Below are positions 1 to 9,127 of a stretch of DNA of 64,000 nt, piece by piece (position 1 is the stretch's first letter; every line of letters starts with the position of its first letter). The DNA is taken from the NCBI RefSeq assembly GCF_015330165.1, contig NZ_JADDXT010000002.1, positions 4,800,024 through 4,864,023 of the forward strand, given 5' to 3'. The position numbers were made by a program, and so were the translations under genes. Under the pieces are notes generated by a model. That model ran no database searches and had not been told where the DNA came from. It saw nothing but the letters and a program-made list of their open reading frames with translations. The DNA comes from Zobellia roscoffensis (GTDB taxonomy: Bacteria > Bacteroidota > Bacteroidia > Flavobacteriales > Flavobacteriaceae).

Positions 1-946
1 CGATTTTCAAGATACGCTTATTGTTAGTCTTTCTTTGGATGGACAAACAGGATATGGAGAAACCACATCAAACCCTTATTATAAAATTACAGTTGAATCT
101 TTAACCGCTGAAATTGAAAAAATAAGGAGTGAAATTGAAGCGTTTCACATAGACCATCCTGAAAAATTCCATGCTTTTTTAACGACCAAAAACTTATCTA
201 ATTTTGCCATTTGTGCATTGGATCTTGCCGCTTGGGACCTTTATGGAAAACTCAACAAAAAACCGCTTTACGATATTTGGCGTACCGGCAACACTTCTTA
301 TCCTATAACCAATTACACTATAGGCATTGCTCCCATTGAAAAAATGGTAGAGAAAATGAAAGAAATGCCATGGCCCATCTATAAAATAAAATTGGGCACT
401 GAAAATGATGTTGCTATAGTAAGAGAACTCCGTGAGCATACAGATTCTATTTTTAGAATAGACGCCAATTGTGCATGGTCTGCCGAAGAAACTATTGCCA
501 ACGCTCCTTTACTAAAAGAATTGGGTGTTGAGTTTTTAGAGCAACCGCTTAAAGCCGATAATTGGGAGGGAATGGAAAAAGTGATGCATCATAGTGTACT
601 TCCCGTAATTGCAGATGAGAGTTGTATTGTAGAAAGTGATGTTCAAAAGTGTGCATTGCACTATAGTGGTATTAATATTAAACTAACAAAATGTGGAGGC
701 ATTACTCCTGCCCTACGCATGATTGCCGAAGCCAAAGAAATGGGAATTAAAGTAATGATAGGTTGTATGACAGAATCTACCGTTGGTATTTCTGCCATAG
801 CGCAATTGGTACCTCAATTGGATTATGTTGATATGGATGGCCCCCTATTACTAAAAAATGATATTGCAGATGGTGTGAAAATACTAGCGGACGGAAAACT
901 CATTTTTCCAAAACTGAATGGAACCGGAGTAAGCCTAAGGTCATGA
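1..946 (+). CDS. Dipeptide epimerase (enolase superfamily), 5' end outside window
   Basis: Enolase-superfamily epimerase of the L-Ala-D/L-Glu (dipeptide) type, which inverts the C-terminal residue of dipeptides, often from murein turnover. The frame is open to the left edge, so the start lies outside the window and the TTG at 35 is an internal Leu codon. Visible landmarks in order: K-x-K in IYKIKLGT (first catalytic Lys), DANCAW, EFLEQPL and ADES (metal-binding Asp, Glu and Asp), KLTKCGG (second catalytic Lys), and D-x-D in DMDGP near the C-terminus. The D-x-D is the mark of dipeptide epimerases because it holds the substrate amino group. The stop overlaps the next start (ATGA), so the two are translationally coupled. 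Exact dipeptide specificity cannot be read. Confidence 0.88.
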   Translation, partial: DFQDTLIVSLSLDGQTGYGETTSNPYYKITVESLTAEIEKIRSEIEAFHIDHPEKFHAFLTTKNLSNFAICALDLAAWDLYGKLNKKPLYDIWRTGNTSYPITNYTIGIAPIEKMVEKMKEMPWPIYKIKLGTENDVAIVRELREHTDSIFRIDANCAWSAEETIANAPLLKELGVEFLEQPLKADNWEGMEKVMHHSVLPVIADESCIVESDVQKCALHYSGINIKLTKCGGITPALRMIAEAKEMGIKVMIGCMTESTVGISAIAQLVPQLDYVDMDGPLLLKNDIADGVKILADGKLIFPKLNGTGVSLRS

Positions 947-1986
947 ACCATTATATAGATACATTTCCTGGAAGAAAAATTATCATTAATGAAGTACCTC
1001 ACCTTTATTTTGGAGGCACTTCATATCTTGCACTGCAGATGGACAATGATTTTCAAAAACTGTTCATTAACAATATTAAAAAATACGGCACCAATTACGG
1101 GGCTTCCAGAAAATCTAACATCCGGCTATCGGTATTTGAAAAAGCTGAGAATTATTTGGCTAATTTAATTGGTAGCGAAGGATGTATTACCCTATCATCT
1201 GGGTATTTGGCCGGTCAGTTTTTAGCTCAGGCACTCAATTCCAAGGAACATTATTTTTTCTATGCACCCAACACACACTCCGCGCTGTACCAAATTAAGA
1301 GAAAACCGTTCACGACCTTTGCCGCATTGAACATAGCCGTTCGCGAACATCTAACCTCCAACAAAACTACCCCAATAGTATTTTTAGACAGCATAGATTT
1401 TTCTGGATGCAACTACCCCAGTTTTGAAGCTTTACAAGTACTACCTTTAGAAGAGATTGTTTTAGTAGTAGATGACTCCCATGGTTTGGGTGTAGTTGGC
1501 GAAAACGGAGGCGGTGTGCATTCCATTTTATCAAAATTAAATATAAAAGAACTCATAGTTTGCGGATCATTGGGTAAGGGTTTCGGAATTCAAGCAGGGG
1601 CCATTTTTGGAACAAGTGAGCGCATCAAATCATTAACCGAAACTTCTTTCTATGGAGGCGCAAGTCCTGCAACGCCAGCTGCTATGGCCACTCTTTTACA
1701 AGCCAATTTTATTTACGATGTGAAAAGAAAACGACTGCAACGAAATATGCATCATTTTTCTAGTCATCTCAAAAAGCGAAAAAAATTCCACTTTATGGAA
1801 GGCCATCCCGCCTACTCCTTTTCGGACATACAACTAACCGAATACCTTGAAGCCAACCGAATTATTGTTACCAGCTTTCCTTATCCAGATGAAAGTGCGC
1901 CGCTTATGAGCAGAATTGTATTGAGTGCTGCCCATAAAAAAAAGGATATTGAGCACGTATTACATTGCATCAATATCCTTCCTTAG
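943..1986 (+). CDS. PLP-dependent AONS/KBL-like acyltransferase
   Basis: Fold-type I PLP enzyme of the alpha-oxoamine synthase group (8-amino-7-oxononanoate synthase, 2-amino-3-ketobutyrate CoA ligase). VVDDSHGLGVVGE carries the cofactor-binding Asp and His, and SLGKGFG carries the Schiff-base Lys at about residue 212. At 347 aa it is shorter than typical BioF or Kbl (about 380-400), mostly at the N-terminus. No biotin gene is nearby, and it is coupled by a 4-nt overlap to the dipeptide epimerase, so a biotin role is not supported by context. A condensation or aminotransfer using an amino acid released from dipeptides is possible, but this is inference. Ends convergently 16 nt from the SusD gene. 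Confidence 0.75.
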   Translation: MNHYIDTFPGRKIIINEVPHLYFGGTSYLALQMDNDFQKLFINNIKKYGTNYGASRKSNIRLSVFEKAENYLANLIGSEGCITLSSGYLAGQFLAQALNSKEHYFFYAPNTHSALYQIKRKPFTTFAALNIAVREHLTSNKTTPIVFLDSIDFSGCNYPSFEALQVLPLEEIVLVVDDSHGLGVVGENGGGVHSILSKLNIKELIVCGSLGKGFGIQAGAIFGTSERIKSLTETSFYGGASPATPAAMATLLQANFIYDVKRKRLQRNMHHFSSHLKKRKKFHFMEGHPAYSFSDIQLTEYLEANRIIVTSFPYPDESAPLMSRIVLSAAHKKKDIEHVLHCINILP

Positions 1987-2002
1987 GAATTTTGGTCAAT
2001 TT

Positions 2003-3502
2003 TTAATCCCTATCCCACCAAACAGGGTCTCCTATATCTTTGGTTACCGCCTCAACCTGTTCACCGTTTCTGGTTTGTTCCGATGCCGGGTACTGAGCTC
2101 TTCTTACCCATTCTTCATTTAATATTTCGTTATGTCCCACGGGCAATTCCAAGCCTATAAACACATTGGGGTCAAAGTCATATCTTCTTAGGTCAACAAA
2201 TGATTCTGGATTTAAAAAAGTAGCAATAAACTTTTCACGCATAATTAAAGCCATTGTTAAGTTATCGGCACCAACAGCAACGGATGCATCGGTTAAGTAG
2301 GTTGCTTTATCGGCTGGCAAAACACTAAGCTTGTCCATATTCGCTTCAATTCCTTCCAAATAAGCATTATAAGCTTCGATGGAACCACCAACAGAAGTTG
2401 CGTCACCACCATCCTGAAGGAACAAGGCTTCCGCTTCCATAAATTTTAATTCAGAATAGCTTCCTAATAGTACCGGAGCTGTTTGAGAAGAATAAAAATT
2501 ATTCGCTCCAAGGTCTGTGTTAGCACTCACCCCGTCATCTTCTTCCGATTCTGCTATTTCATGACTTCCCGCAGAACCGTTAATAGCTCCTCTATATTCC
2601 GTATCATCACCTATTGTTGTGATAAGAGGTAAACGTGGATCAAGTGCTACAGCAGCAAAAGGTATAGAGGTACCATCCATAAGGCTTACCAATTGATCAG
2701 ATAATAAAACTGAAAAGTTTCCGGTATTGTTAGGCAAAACAACCCCTGAGTTCCACGGGTTGAAGTTCCTTTCATTGTACATTAGCTGAAAATCATCTTC
2801 ATTGCTTGAAAAGCTAGAAGATACATTAGCCAATACACCCTCAATTGCTTCGGTTTGGTTTACCTCAGATAAATGAAGCGCATACTTAGCCTTTAAGAAA
2901 TAAGCCGTTTTAGTCCATTTTGAGAGGTCTCCGTTGTAAATCAAATCGTCTTCACCTATGGTACTGGTATCCGAGGTTTCCAACAAAGTAATTGCCTCAT
3001 CCAACAAACTATTTATTTGAGTGTAAATGCTTTCTTGCGAATCATATGAAGGCTTAAAATCGTCTTCACCTTGTAAGGCCGAAGAAAAAGGTACATCTCC
3101 CCACTGATCCGTGGCAAGCCCTAAATTAAATGCCTGTAACACCTTTGCCACACCCAAGTAATGAGTAGCACCACTTTCTTCGGCAATTGTAACTACTTGG
3201 CTCAAATCTGCCAATGCCTGCAAATAAATATTGCTCCACCCCCCACTGATCTGAACTTCTTCTTGCGTATCTGCCCCAGGCTCAAAATAAGAGGCCAATT
3301 GCTGCGAATATTGACATATACTTAAGGCTATACTATAATGTGCAGAGGATGAATTGTAAATAGCCGTAGTCAATAAATCTGCTTCCGTGACATTTTCAGG
3401 AAGCTCTTTGTTCGGATCTACGTTATCGCCCAAATAATCATCACAACCAATTAAAAAAGCGGTCGTTACCGTAATCGATAATATATATTTTAAAACTTTC
3501 AT
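2003..3502 (-). CDS. SusD/RagB-like surface nutrient-binding lipoprotein
   Basis: Outer-surface lipoprotein that caps the SusC channel and delivers ligand to it. I place the start at the ATG at 3502, which gives a lipoprotein signal ending in FLIGC; an upstream in-frame start at 3616 would run through the end of the SusC gene and add a non-signal extension. The 499-aa product has the helical SusD-family body, including the ATDQWGDVPF stretch typical of the SusD/RagB group. It follows susC with a 4-nt gap in the same operon. The ligand is unknown. Because the neighbours are a dipeptide epimerase and a PLP enzyme with no glycoside hydrolase adjacent, a peptide ligand, as for RagAB, is as likely as a glycan. 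Confidence 0.87.
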   Translation of the reverse strand: MKVLKYILSITVTTAFLIGCDDYLGDNVDPNKELPENVTEADLLTTAIYNSSSAHYSIALSICQYSQQLASYFEPGADTQEEVQISGGWSNIYLQALADLSQVVTIAEESGATHYLGVAKVLQAFNLGLATDQWGDVPFSSALQGEDDFKPSYDSQESIYTQINSLLDEAITLLETSDTSTIGEDDLIYNGDLSKWTKTAYFLKAKYALHLSEVNQTEAIEGVLANVSSSFSSNEDDFQLMYNERNFNPWNSGVVLPNNTGNFSVLLSDQLVSLMDGTSIPFAAVALDPRLPLITTIGDDTEYRGAINGSAGSHEIAESEEDDGVSANTDLGANNFYSSQTAPVLLGSYSELKFMEAEALFLQDGGDATSVGGSIEAYNAYLEGIEANMDKLSVLPADKATYLTDASVAVGADNLTMALIMREKFIATFLNPESFVDLRRYDFDPNVFIGLELPVGHNEILNEEWVRRAQYPASEQTRNGEQVEAVTKDIGDPVWWDRD

Positions 3503-3506
3503 TTTT

Positions 3507-6500
3507 CTAGAAATTAAGGTTAAGACCAAATATGAACGACTTTGTATTAGGTATGTTAAGCCCGGTAAAACCATAAGCATTTGTACCGGCACTAAACTGA
3601 CTACCCTCTGGATCATACCCCCTGAAAGGCGTATCTAACCATAGATTAGTACCTGTAAAACTGAAACCCATTGTTGTAAAAGGAGTATTTTTTATCAGTT
3701 TATTAGGAAGGTCATAAGACAAAGTAACATTCCGCAAACGCCACCAGGAAGCGTCTTGAACCAATATTTCCGAAGCACGATTGTACACGGAAGAACTTCT
3801 ATAGTAATTTTCATCTATTAACACCGGAATGTTATTTGGGGAACCATCAGCCAGAACTCCGTCCAATACAATTTCGGCATCACGGAATTCTGTAATAGCC
3901 AAAACTCCGTTACGGATACCATTTCGTTGTCCTGAGTCATAAAGTTCACCACCTTCTTTTCTTTCCAACAAAAATGATAATGCCAACCCTTTATACTTAA
4001 CAGTACTACTAACACTTCCTAACCAATCTGGAAGTGCGTTCCCCACTTTAACCCGATCGGAAGGGTTATTGGCCACGATGATAGGAAAACCGTCATCACC
4101 AATTAACCGACTACCATTTTCATGTGTTGCATAAACGTATCCAAAAAGGTCTCCGGGAGCTCCACCAACTTCCAGTTTGGAAACTACCCCGGGAAAACCA
4201 CTATCGGCAAAAATAATTTCATCTATTCCGTTAGGTAATGAAATAACTTCCGCTTCAACCTTCGACCAGTTCAAAGTAACATCCCATTGAAAGTTATCGT
4301 TCCTTACAGGAACAATGTTTACCAATGCTTCCAATCCTTTATTTTCAATTTCGCCTGCATTCAAAACAAACGTATTAAAACCAGAGGATTGAGCAACCGG
4401 TACGGGCAAAATTTGGTCCTTACTATTTTGTTTGTAGTAGGTAAAATCTATTCCGAAACGATTATTGAAAAACTTGAGCTCCCCACCAACTTCAATTGAA
4501 GCTGTACGTTCTGGTCTTAATGTACTTGACCCTCCTGAGCTATCCCGGGAAAGACCATCTACAGTTCCAAACGGAAAATTAGAAGGTTGATCATAATAAA
4601 CTCCTACATAGGCAGGGGCATCCTTACCCACTTCTGCATAAGAGGCCCTAAATTTGGCATAGGTTAAAAAGTCCGGTAAGCTTCCTGCGTCCTGAAGGGT
4701 TTGAGATAGAACGTAGCTTAAATTGAACGACGGATAAAAGAAACTTCTATTCTCTTTTGGCAGTGTGGATGACCAGTCATTTCTTCCTGTTACGTTTAAA
4801 AATAACGTATTCTTGTACTCTAACCTTGCATCTCCGAACAAACCAACAATTTTACGTTCGGCTCCGCCAATATCCTCAAAGAAGTTATTTGCTTGACCAA
4901 AAGCCGTTAGATTGTTCGGATCAAGACCTTCGGCACGCAAAGTAAGCCTTCTAGTTTTTGTATCCGATATTTGGTTTCCTACCAGGATAGACGCAGAAAA
5001 ATCTTCGTTAAAATCTTTTGATAGGGTAACGAACAAATTAGATGTCAACTCATTATAATTTAAAGCTTCATCAACAATAAAACCTTGGGTTGCAGAACCA
5101 GGGTCAATATCTGGTGGAACAAAACGGAGTCTTGAATCATGATAATTATCCACTCCCAACTGGTATTGCACGGATGCCCAATCATTAAATTTATAATTGA
5201 ATTTTGTATTGGCCAAAATTCTATTGACCCTACTGTCCAAATAGCTTACTTCTGCAAAATAACGAGGGTTATCTACAACACCTGCCGTGTAATTTTTTTC
5301 ATTTCCATTAGGTAAGACATAATCATTTATATCTATAGTTGGAGACCAATAAGAAAGAGAACTCATAATGGATTTATCTCCACCATTTGGTAATCTTCCA
5401 TCTGATACAATGTATGAAATAGAGGGTTCTACCGTAAATTTATCGGTAACGTTAAAAGTACCTGAAAGTTTAAGTGACGTTCTGTCAAAATAGGTGTTAG
5501 GTACCAAGCCTTCATCATCAGACCGGGATATGGAACCAAAATAGGTGTAGCTCTCACCACCTCCACTTATATTTAAAGAGTTATTCGTAGTAAAAGCCCT
5601 ATTGAAAAAATTCTTGAAGTTATCATAGTTTTGGTCGTTCGGGCCATATTCAGGTCCTAATGTCCAAAACCCAAAAGTGCGGTCATCAGCAAAATCATAA
5701 CCATCCGGAGCATTGTTATTTGATGTAGATACGATTTCACCGCCTCTACCTTCTCTCCATTTTGTTTGAACATCAGGTGTTTTATTTACCTCTTGCCACC
5801 CAATACTTGTTCTAAGGTTGAACTTGGTTTCGCCATTCTTTCCTTTCTTAGTAGTAATGACAACAACCCCGTTTGCAGCCCTTACACCGTACAAAGCGGT
5901 AGCAGCGGGACCCTTTAATATGGAAACGCTTTCTACATCATTAGGGTTGATGTCCGCCCCTCTGTTAGTGAAGGAAAACTGCTCCGAAGACGAGGGTGCA
6001 TTGGACCCTGTACTCGGTAAAAGGTTACCCGTTGTAGCTTCATTACTTATAGGTATACCATCTACAACAAATAATGGCTGGTTATTTGCCGAAGGATTTA
6101 AAGAGGTGATTCCCCTAATGATAATACTAGAACCTGCGCCGGCAGCACCACTACTAGAATTGATGTTAACCCCGGCAACTTTACCTTGTATTCCACTTAA
6201 AACATCTCCGTTGTTATCTCGGTTAAGCTCATCAGAGCCAATTTCTTGAATGGCATAACCAACAGAGCGCTTCTCCTTTTTAATACCTAGAGCTGTAACC
6301 ACAACCTCATTAAGTTGTTGGGCATCTTCTTCTAAAACCACATTAATGGTTTGGTCCCCACCTATAGTGACGGTCTTACTTTTCATACCTATATAAGTAA
6401 AGTTGAGTACATCACCTTCGGAAGCTGATATGATATAATTGCCATCAAAATCCGTTGTAGCACCTTTATTGGTTCTTTCTACTACGATAGAAACACCTGG

Positions 6501-6602
6501 TAAGGGTACCTCTTTTGTATCAGTGACATTTCCTGAAATCGTTTGACCGAACGATGTATACGAACAAAGTAGGGCAAACATTACGAGTGTAATATTCTTC
6601 AT
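3507..6602 (-). CDS. SusC/RagA-like TonB-dependent outer-membrane transporter
   Basis: TonB-dependent outer-membrane transporter of 1031 aa, first gene of an operon with the SusD lipoprotein. It has a signal peptide (residues 1-19, ending SFGQ), a carboxypeptidase-D regulatory-like domain at about 22-105 (ISGNVTD, GTTDFDGNY-type motif TTDFDGNY), a linker with LNEVVVTALG, a plug domain at about 115-230 (FVVDGIP, ADINPNDVESVSILKG, AATALYG), then a 22-strand-type barrel ending in an aromatic residue (GLNLNF). All landmarks of the SusC family are present, so the gene looks intact. Substrate is not readable from sequence. The divergent gene at 6870 shares the 267-nt upstream region. Confidence 0.92.
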   Translation of the reverse strand: MKNITLVMFALLCSYTSFGQTISGNVTDTKEVPLPGVSIVVERTNKGATTDFDGNYIISASEGDVLNFTYIGMKSKTVTIGGDQTINVVLEEDAQQLNEVVVTALGIKKEKRSVGYAIQEIGSDELNRDNNGDVLSGIQGKVAGVNINSSSGAAGAGSSIIIRGITSLNPSANNQPLFVVDGIPISNEATTGNLLPSTGSNAPSSSEQFSFTNRGADINPNDVESVSILKGPAATALYGVRAANGVVVITTKKGKNGETKFNLRTSIGWQEVNKTPDVQTKWREGRGGEIVSTSNNNAPDGYDFADDRTFGFWTLGPEYGPNDQNYDNFKNFFNRAFTTNNSLNISGGGESYTYFGSISRSDDEGLVPNTYFDRTSLKLSGTFNVTDKFTVEPSISYIVSDGRLPNGGDKSIMSSLSYWSPTIDINDYVLPNGNEKNYTAGVVDNPRYFAEVSYLDSRVNRILANTKFNYKFNDWASVQYQLGVDNYHDSRLRFVPPDIDPGSATQGFIVDEALNYNELTSNLFVTLSKDFNEDFSASILVGNQISDTKTRRLTLRAEGLDPNNLTAFGQANNFFEDIGGAERKIVGLFGDARLEYKNTLFLNVTGRNDWSSTLPKENRSFFYPSFNLSYVLSQTLQDAGSLPDFLTYAKFRASYAEVGKDAPAYVGVYYDQPSNFPFGTVDGLSRDSSGGSSTLRPERTASIEVGGELKFFNNRFGIDFTYYKQNSKDQILPVPVAQSSGFNTFVLNAGEIENKGLEALVNIVPVRNDNFQWDVTLNWSKVEAEVISLPNGIDEIIFADSGFPGVVSKLEVGGAPGDLFGYVYATHENGSRLIGDDGFPIIVANNPSDRVKVGNALPDWLGSVSSTVKYKGLALSFLLERKEGGELYDSGQRNGIRNGVLAITEFRDAEIVLDGVLADGSPNNIPVLIDENYYRSSSVYNRASEILVQDASWWRLRNVTLSYDLPNKLIKNTPFTTMGFSFTGTNLWLDTPFRGYDPEGSQFSAGTNAYGFTGLNIPNTKSFIFGLNLNF

Positions 6603-6869
6603 ATTTATTTGGAGTTAGTTTATCTACTAAAATTAGCAAATAATTAACTAAAACACAGCGCTCGCGAAGAGAAATCACACATCCGTAAAATACATTCTTC
6701 TTTTTGTCAATCTCTCTATTTTATCCTTTTTTGATTTTGAAATACCCAATTATGAAGATTTTACCTACACTAAGAATATCGTAATTTATTGTTACAAAAA
6801 ATACTATTTTAACAAATTTTGTTGTAACTTATTGATGCAAAACCGCTTATCCACTTAAACTACACTATT

Positions 6870-7316
6870 ATGAAAAAACTATTAGGATTGGCATTATTGA
6901 TGCTTCTGCTCATCTCCGCAACAGGAACAAAATCTGTTGAATCTGAACTTCACCCTTCAATAGAAGGAACCTGGGAACTTGTTAGCCGCTACAACTATGA
7001 CGGTGAAAATGTTACTGACACACTTACTCCTGTAAAAGGATATAGCCAAATCAAAATGTTCTATAACGGTAAAGTTATGTGGACACGATACACACCCAAT
7101 AAGACTGTAGAGTGGTTTGGATATGGTTCTTACGAAGCTACGGATAATACCTTAGTAGAAAAGCTAGAATACATGTCTGCTTCCATGAGAAAAATTGCCA
7201 ATGAAGATATGCAATGGAACATGGAACTACAATTGGACAACAATACTTTTACCCAAATTTCACTAGATGAAGATGGGGGACGTATTGCCTCTGAGAACTA
7301 TCATCGTATTGATTAA
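6870..7316 (+). CDS. Secreted lipocalin-like protein, paralogue 1
   Basis: Small exported protein of 148 aa with an N-terminal hydrophobic signal (LLGLALLMLLLISATG). The mature part begins with HPSIEGTWELVS, a pattern seen in small lipocalin-like beta-barrel proteins, followed by conserved blocks GYSQIKMFYNGKVMWTRY, EWFGYGSYE and EKLEYMSASMRKIAN. The next gene is a clear tandem duplicate. No enzymatic motif is visible and I assign no function; a periplasmic binding or envelope role would be a guess. It is transcribed away from susC and no terminator separates it from its duplicate. Confidence 0.75.
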   Translation: MKKLLGLALLMLLLISATGTKSVESELHPSIEGTWELVSRYNYDGENVTDTLTPVKGYSQIKMFYNGKVMWTRYTPNKTVEWFGYGSYEATDNTLVEKLEYMSASMRKIANEDMQWNMELQLDNNTFTQISLDEDGGRIASENYHRID

Positions 7317-7388
7317 AAAAGCTCCTAACGGTTTATTTTAGACCGATGTTACAGAATCTTATATGATAACCTTAAAAAACACTTGGCA

Positions 7389-7838
7389 ATGAAAAAAATA
7401 ATTACCGTAATCTGTGTTTCTTTCTTACTTGTCTCCGCTGCAAAATATGAAGCTCCGGAAGCTACCTACCATCCTACTATTGAGGGTACATGGGAATTAG
7501 TTAGCCATTATAACTATAACGATGGTATTCACCCATCAGACACATTATTGGTTGCAGATGGGTATCGTCAAATTAAAATGTATTACAATGGTAAAGTTAT
7601 GTGGACTCGTTATGTACCCAACGATTCTGTGGAATGGTTTGGATATGGTTCTTATGAAACTACAGATCGTACTCTTACTGAAAAACTAGAATATATGTCC
7701 GCCTCCATGAGGAAAATTGCCAATTCTGATATGAAATGGGAAATGGAACTTCAATTGGAAAAGAATAGATATAGTCAGATTTTTAGAGACGAGGAAGGAA
7801 ATAGAATCAACTCTGAAAATTACAGGCGTTTGGATTGA
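7389..7838 (+). CDS. Secreted lipocalin-like protein, paralogue 2
   Basis: Tandem duplicate of the preceding gene, 149 aa, with the same architecture: signal peptide (KKIITVICVSFLLVSAA), HPTIEGTWELVS, then YNGKVMWTRY, EWFGYGSYE, and EKLEYMSASMRKIAN, identical or nearly identical to paralogue 1. The signal peptide and the region after HPTIEGTWELVS diverge more than the core. I start it at the ATG at 7389; an in-frame TTG at 7383 adds only two residues. It is followed by a very strong shared terminator. Function is unknown. Confidence 0.75.
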   Translation: MKKIITVICVSFLLVSAAKYEAPEATYHPTIEGTWELVSHYNYNDGIHPSDTLLVADGYRQIKMYYNGKVMWTRYVPNDSVEWFGYGSYETTDRTLTEKLEYMSASMRKIANSDMKWEMELQLEKNRYSQIFRDEEGNRINSENYRRLD

Positions 7839-7847
7839 AAATTTAAT

Positions 7848-7898
7848 TAAGAGGACTAAAAAAAGCTGCATTATATGCAGCTTTTTTTAGTCCTCTTA
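7848..7898. terminator. Bidirectional intrinsic terminator with 24-bp perfect stem
   Basis: Positions 7848-7871 pair perfectly with 7875-7898, leaving a 3-nt loop. The stem contains a 7-A tract on one arm and a 7-T tract on the other, so a shorter GC hairpin (GCTGCA/TGCAGC) followed by U7 forms on both strands. It lies between the convergent paralogue-2 gene (stop 7838) and trxB (stop 7909) and should end transcription from both sides. Confidence 0.9.
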
Positions 7899-7908
7899 TA
7901 TGGCTTAC

Positions 7909-8874
7909 TTAAACCGTTTCCTGTGGTGTTTCTACAGTAGCCAAATAGCGTTCTGCATCTAACGCAGCCATACAACCCGTACCTGCAGCTGTAACCGCTT
8001 GGCGGTATTCTCTATCTTGAGCGTCTCCACTTGCAAAAACACCAGGCTTGTTAGTTTTAGTAGACTTTCCTTTGGTAATGATATACCCTGTATCGTCCAT
8101 ATCTAACTGTCCTTTGAATATATCTGTACTTGGTTTATGACCAATAGCTATAAAAAGACCTGTTATGGCAATATCTTCCTTAGCCCCAGTTTGGTTATTG
8201 ACCATACGCAGACCTTCAACAACTTGTTCGCCTAGAACTTCATCTACCTCCGTATTATATCTAATCTCTATATTACTTAGACTTTCAACGCGATGTTGCA
8301 TTGCTTTGGATGCACGCATATGATCCTTACGGACTAACATAGTTACTTTATTACAGATATTAGCTAAATAAGACGCCTCTTCTGCAGCAGTATCTCCTGC
8401 ACCAACAATAGCCACATCTTGACCTTTGTAAAAGAATCCATCACAAACCGCACATGCAGAAACACCACCACCACGCAAACGTTGTTCACTAGGGATGTTC
8501 AAATATTTTGCTGATGCACCTGTAGAAATAATTATAGTTTCCGCTTCTATAGTTTTATTATCGTCTATAGTTACTTTATGAATGCCACCAACTTTATCAC
8601 TCAATTCAACGGCCGTTGCCATACCAATACGAACTTCAGTTCCAAAACGTTCTGCCTGTTGTTGTAACTGCACCATCATACTAGGGCCATCTATTCCTTC
8701 TGGATAGCCAGGGAAATTATCAACCTCTGTTGTAGTGGTCAATTGTCCTCCAGGTTCCATTCCTGTATATACAACCGGTTTTAAATCTGCACGAGCCGCA
8801 TAAATTGCCGCTGTATAACCTGCAGGTCCCGATCCTATAATCATCGTTTTAAGCCTTTCTATTTTATCAGACAT
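7909..8874 (-). CDS. trxB: Thioredoxin-disulfide reductase
   Basis: Cytoplasmic FAD- and NADPH-dependent enzyme that reduces thioredoxin. The 321-aa product, starting at the ATG at 8874, is the normal length for low-molecular-weight TrxB. FAD-binding GSGPAGYTAAIYAAR is at about residues 15-29, the redox pair CAVC at 141-144, the NADPH-binding GAGDTAAEEA follows, and ASGDAQD near the C-terminus is the second FAD contact. Order and spacing match the family, so the gene is intact. A two-codon upstream extension to 8880 has no ATG and is not preferred. A TAnnTTTG-type box lies about 30 nt upstream. Confidence 0.96.
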   Translation of the reverse strand: MSDKIERLKTMIIGSGPAGYTAAIYAARADLKPVVYTGMEPGGQLTTTTEVDNFPGYPEGIDGPSMMVQLQQQAERFGTEVRIGMATAVELSDKVGGIHKVTIDDNKTIEAETIIISTGASAKYLNIPSEQRLRGGGVSACAVCDGFFYKGQDVAIVGAGDTAAEEASYLANICNKVTMLVRKDHMRASKAMQHRVESLSNIEIRYNTEVDEVLGEQVVEGLRMVNNQTGAKEDIAITGLFIAIGHKPSTDIFKGQLDMDDTGYIITKGKSTKTNKPGVFASGDAQDREYRQAVTAAGTGCMAALDAERYLATVETPQETV

Positions 8875-8905
8875 AATCAAATACTCTTTTTAAATAGTTA
8901 AAAAA

Positions 8906-8913
8906 CAAAAATA
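8906..8913 (-). promoter_or_regulatory. Candidate -7 promoter box for trxB
   Basis: On the minus strand this reads TATTTTTG, matching the Bacteroidota -7 consensus TAnnTTTG, 32 nt ahead of the trxB start. The usual -33 TTTG is not clear, and a small palindrome (TTTTTGTAAAAA) lies in the spacer. Motif match only. Confidence 0.35.
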
Positions 8914-9127
8914 GCCTTTTTGTAAAAAGACCCTTCTAAAAGTTATTAAAACTTTTAGCATTTGGTCGTATTTGTCCCCAGTACTTACAACAGTCCAAAC
9001 CTACTATAAACAGGCATTTACAAGAGGTTTTCCATGTGAATCAAAATAACTATCAACAAAAAGTTATTCAAAAACCAAACCCTTGGTACAAGCTTCTCGT
9101 AAATACTTATTGAAAAATACCTAGACT

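Noticed and set aside
5818..6249. 143-aa open frame on the plus strand inside the SusC gene
   Set aside because: It is antisense to the conserved plug of SusC and has no domain or plausible start context; open only because of SusC codon bias.
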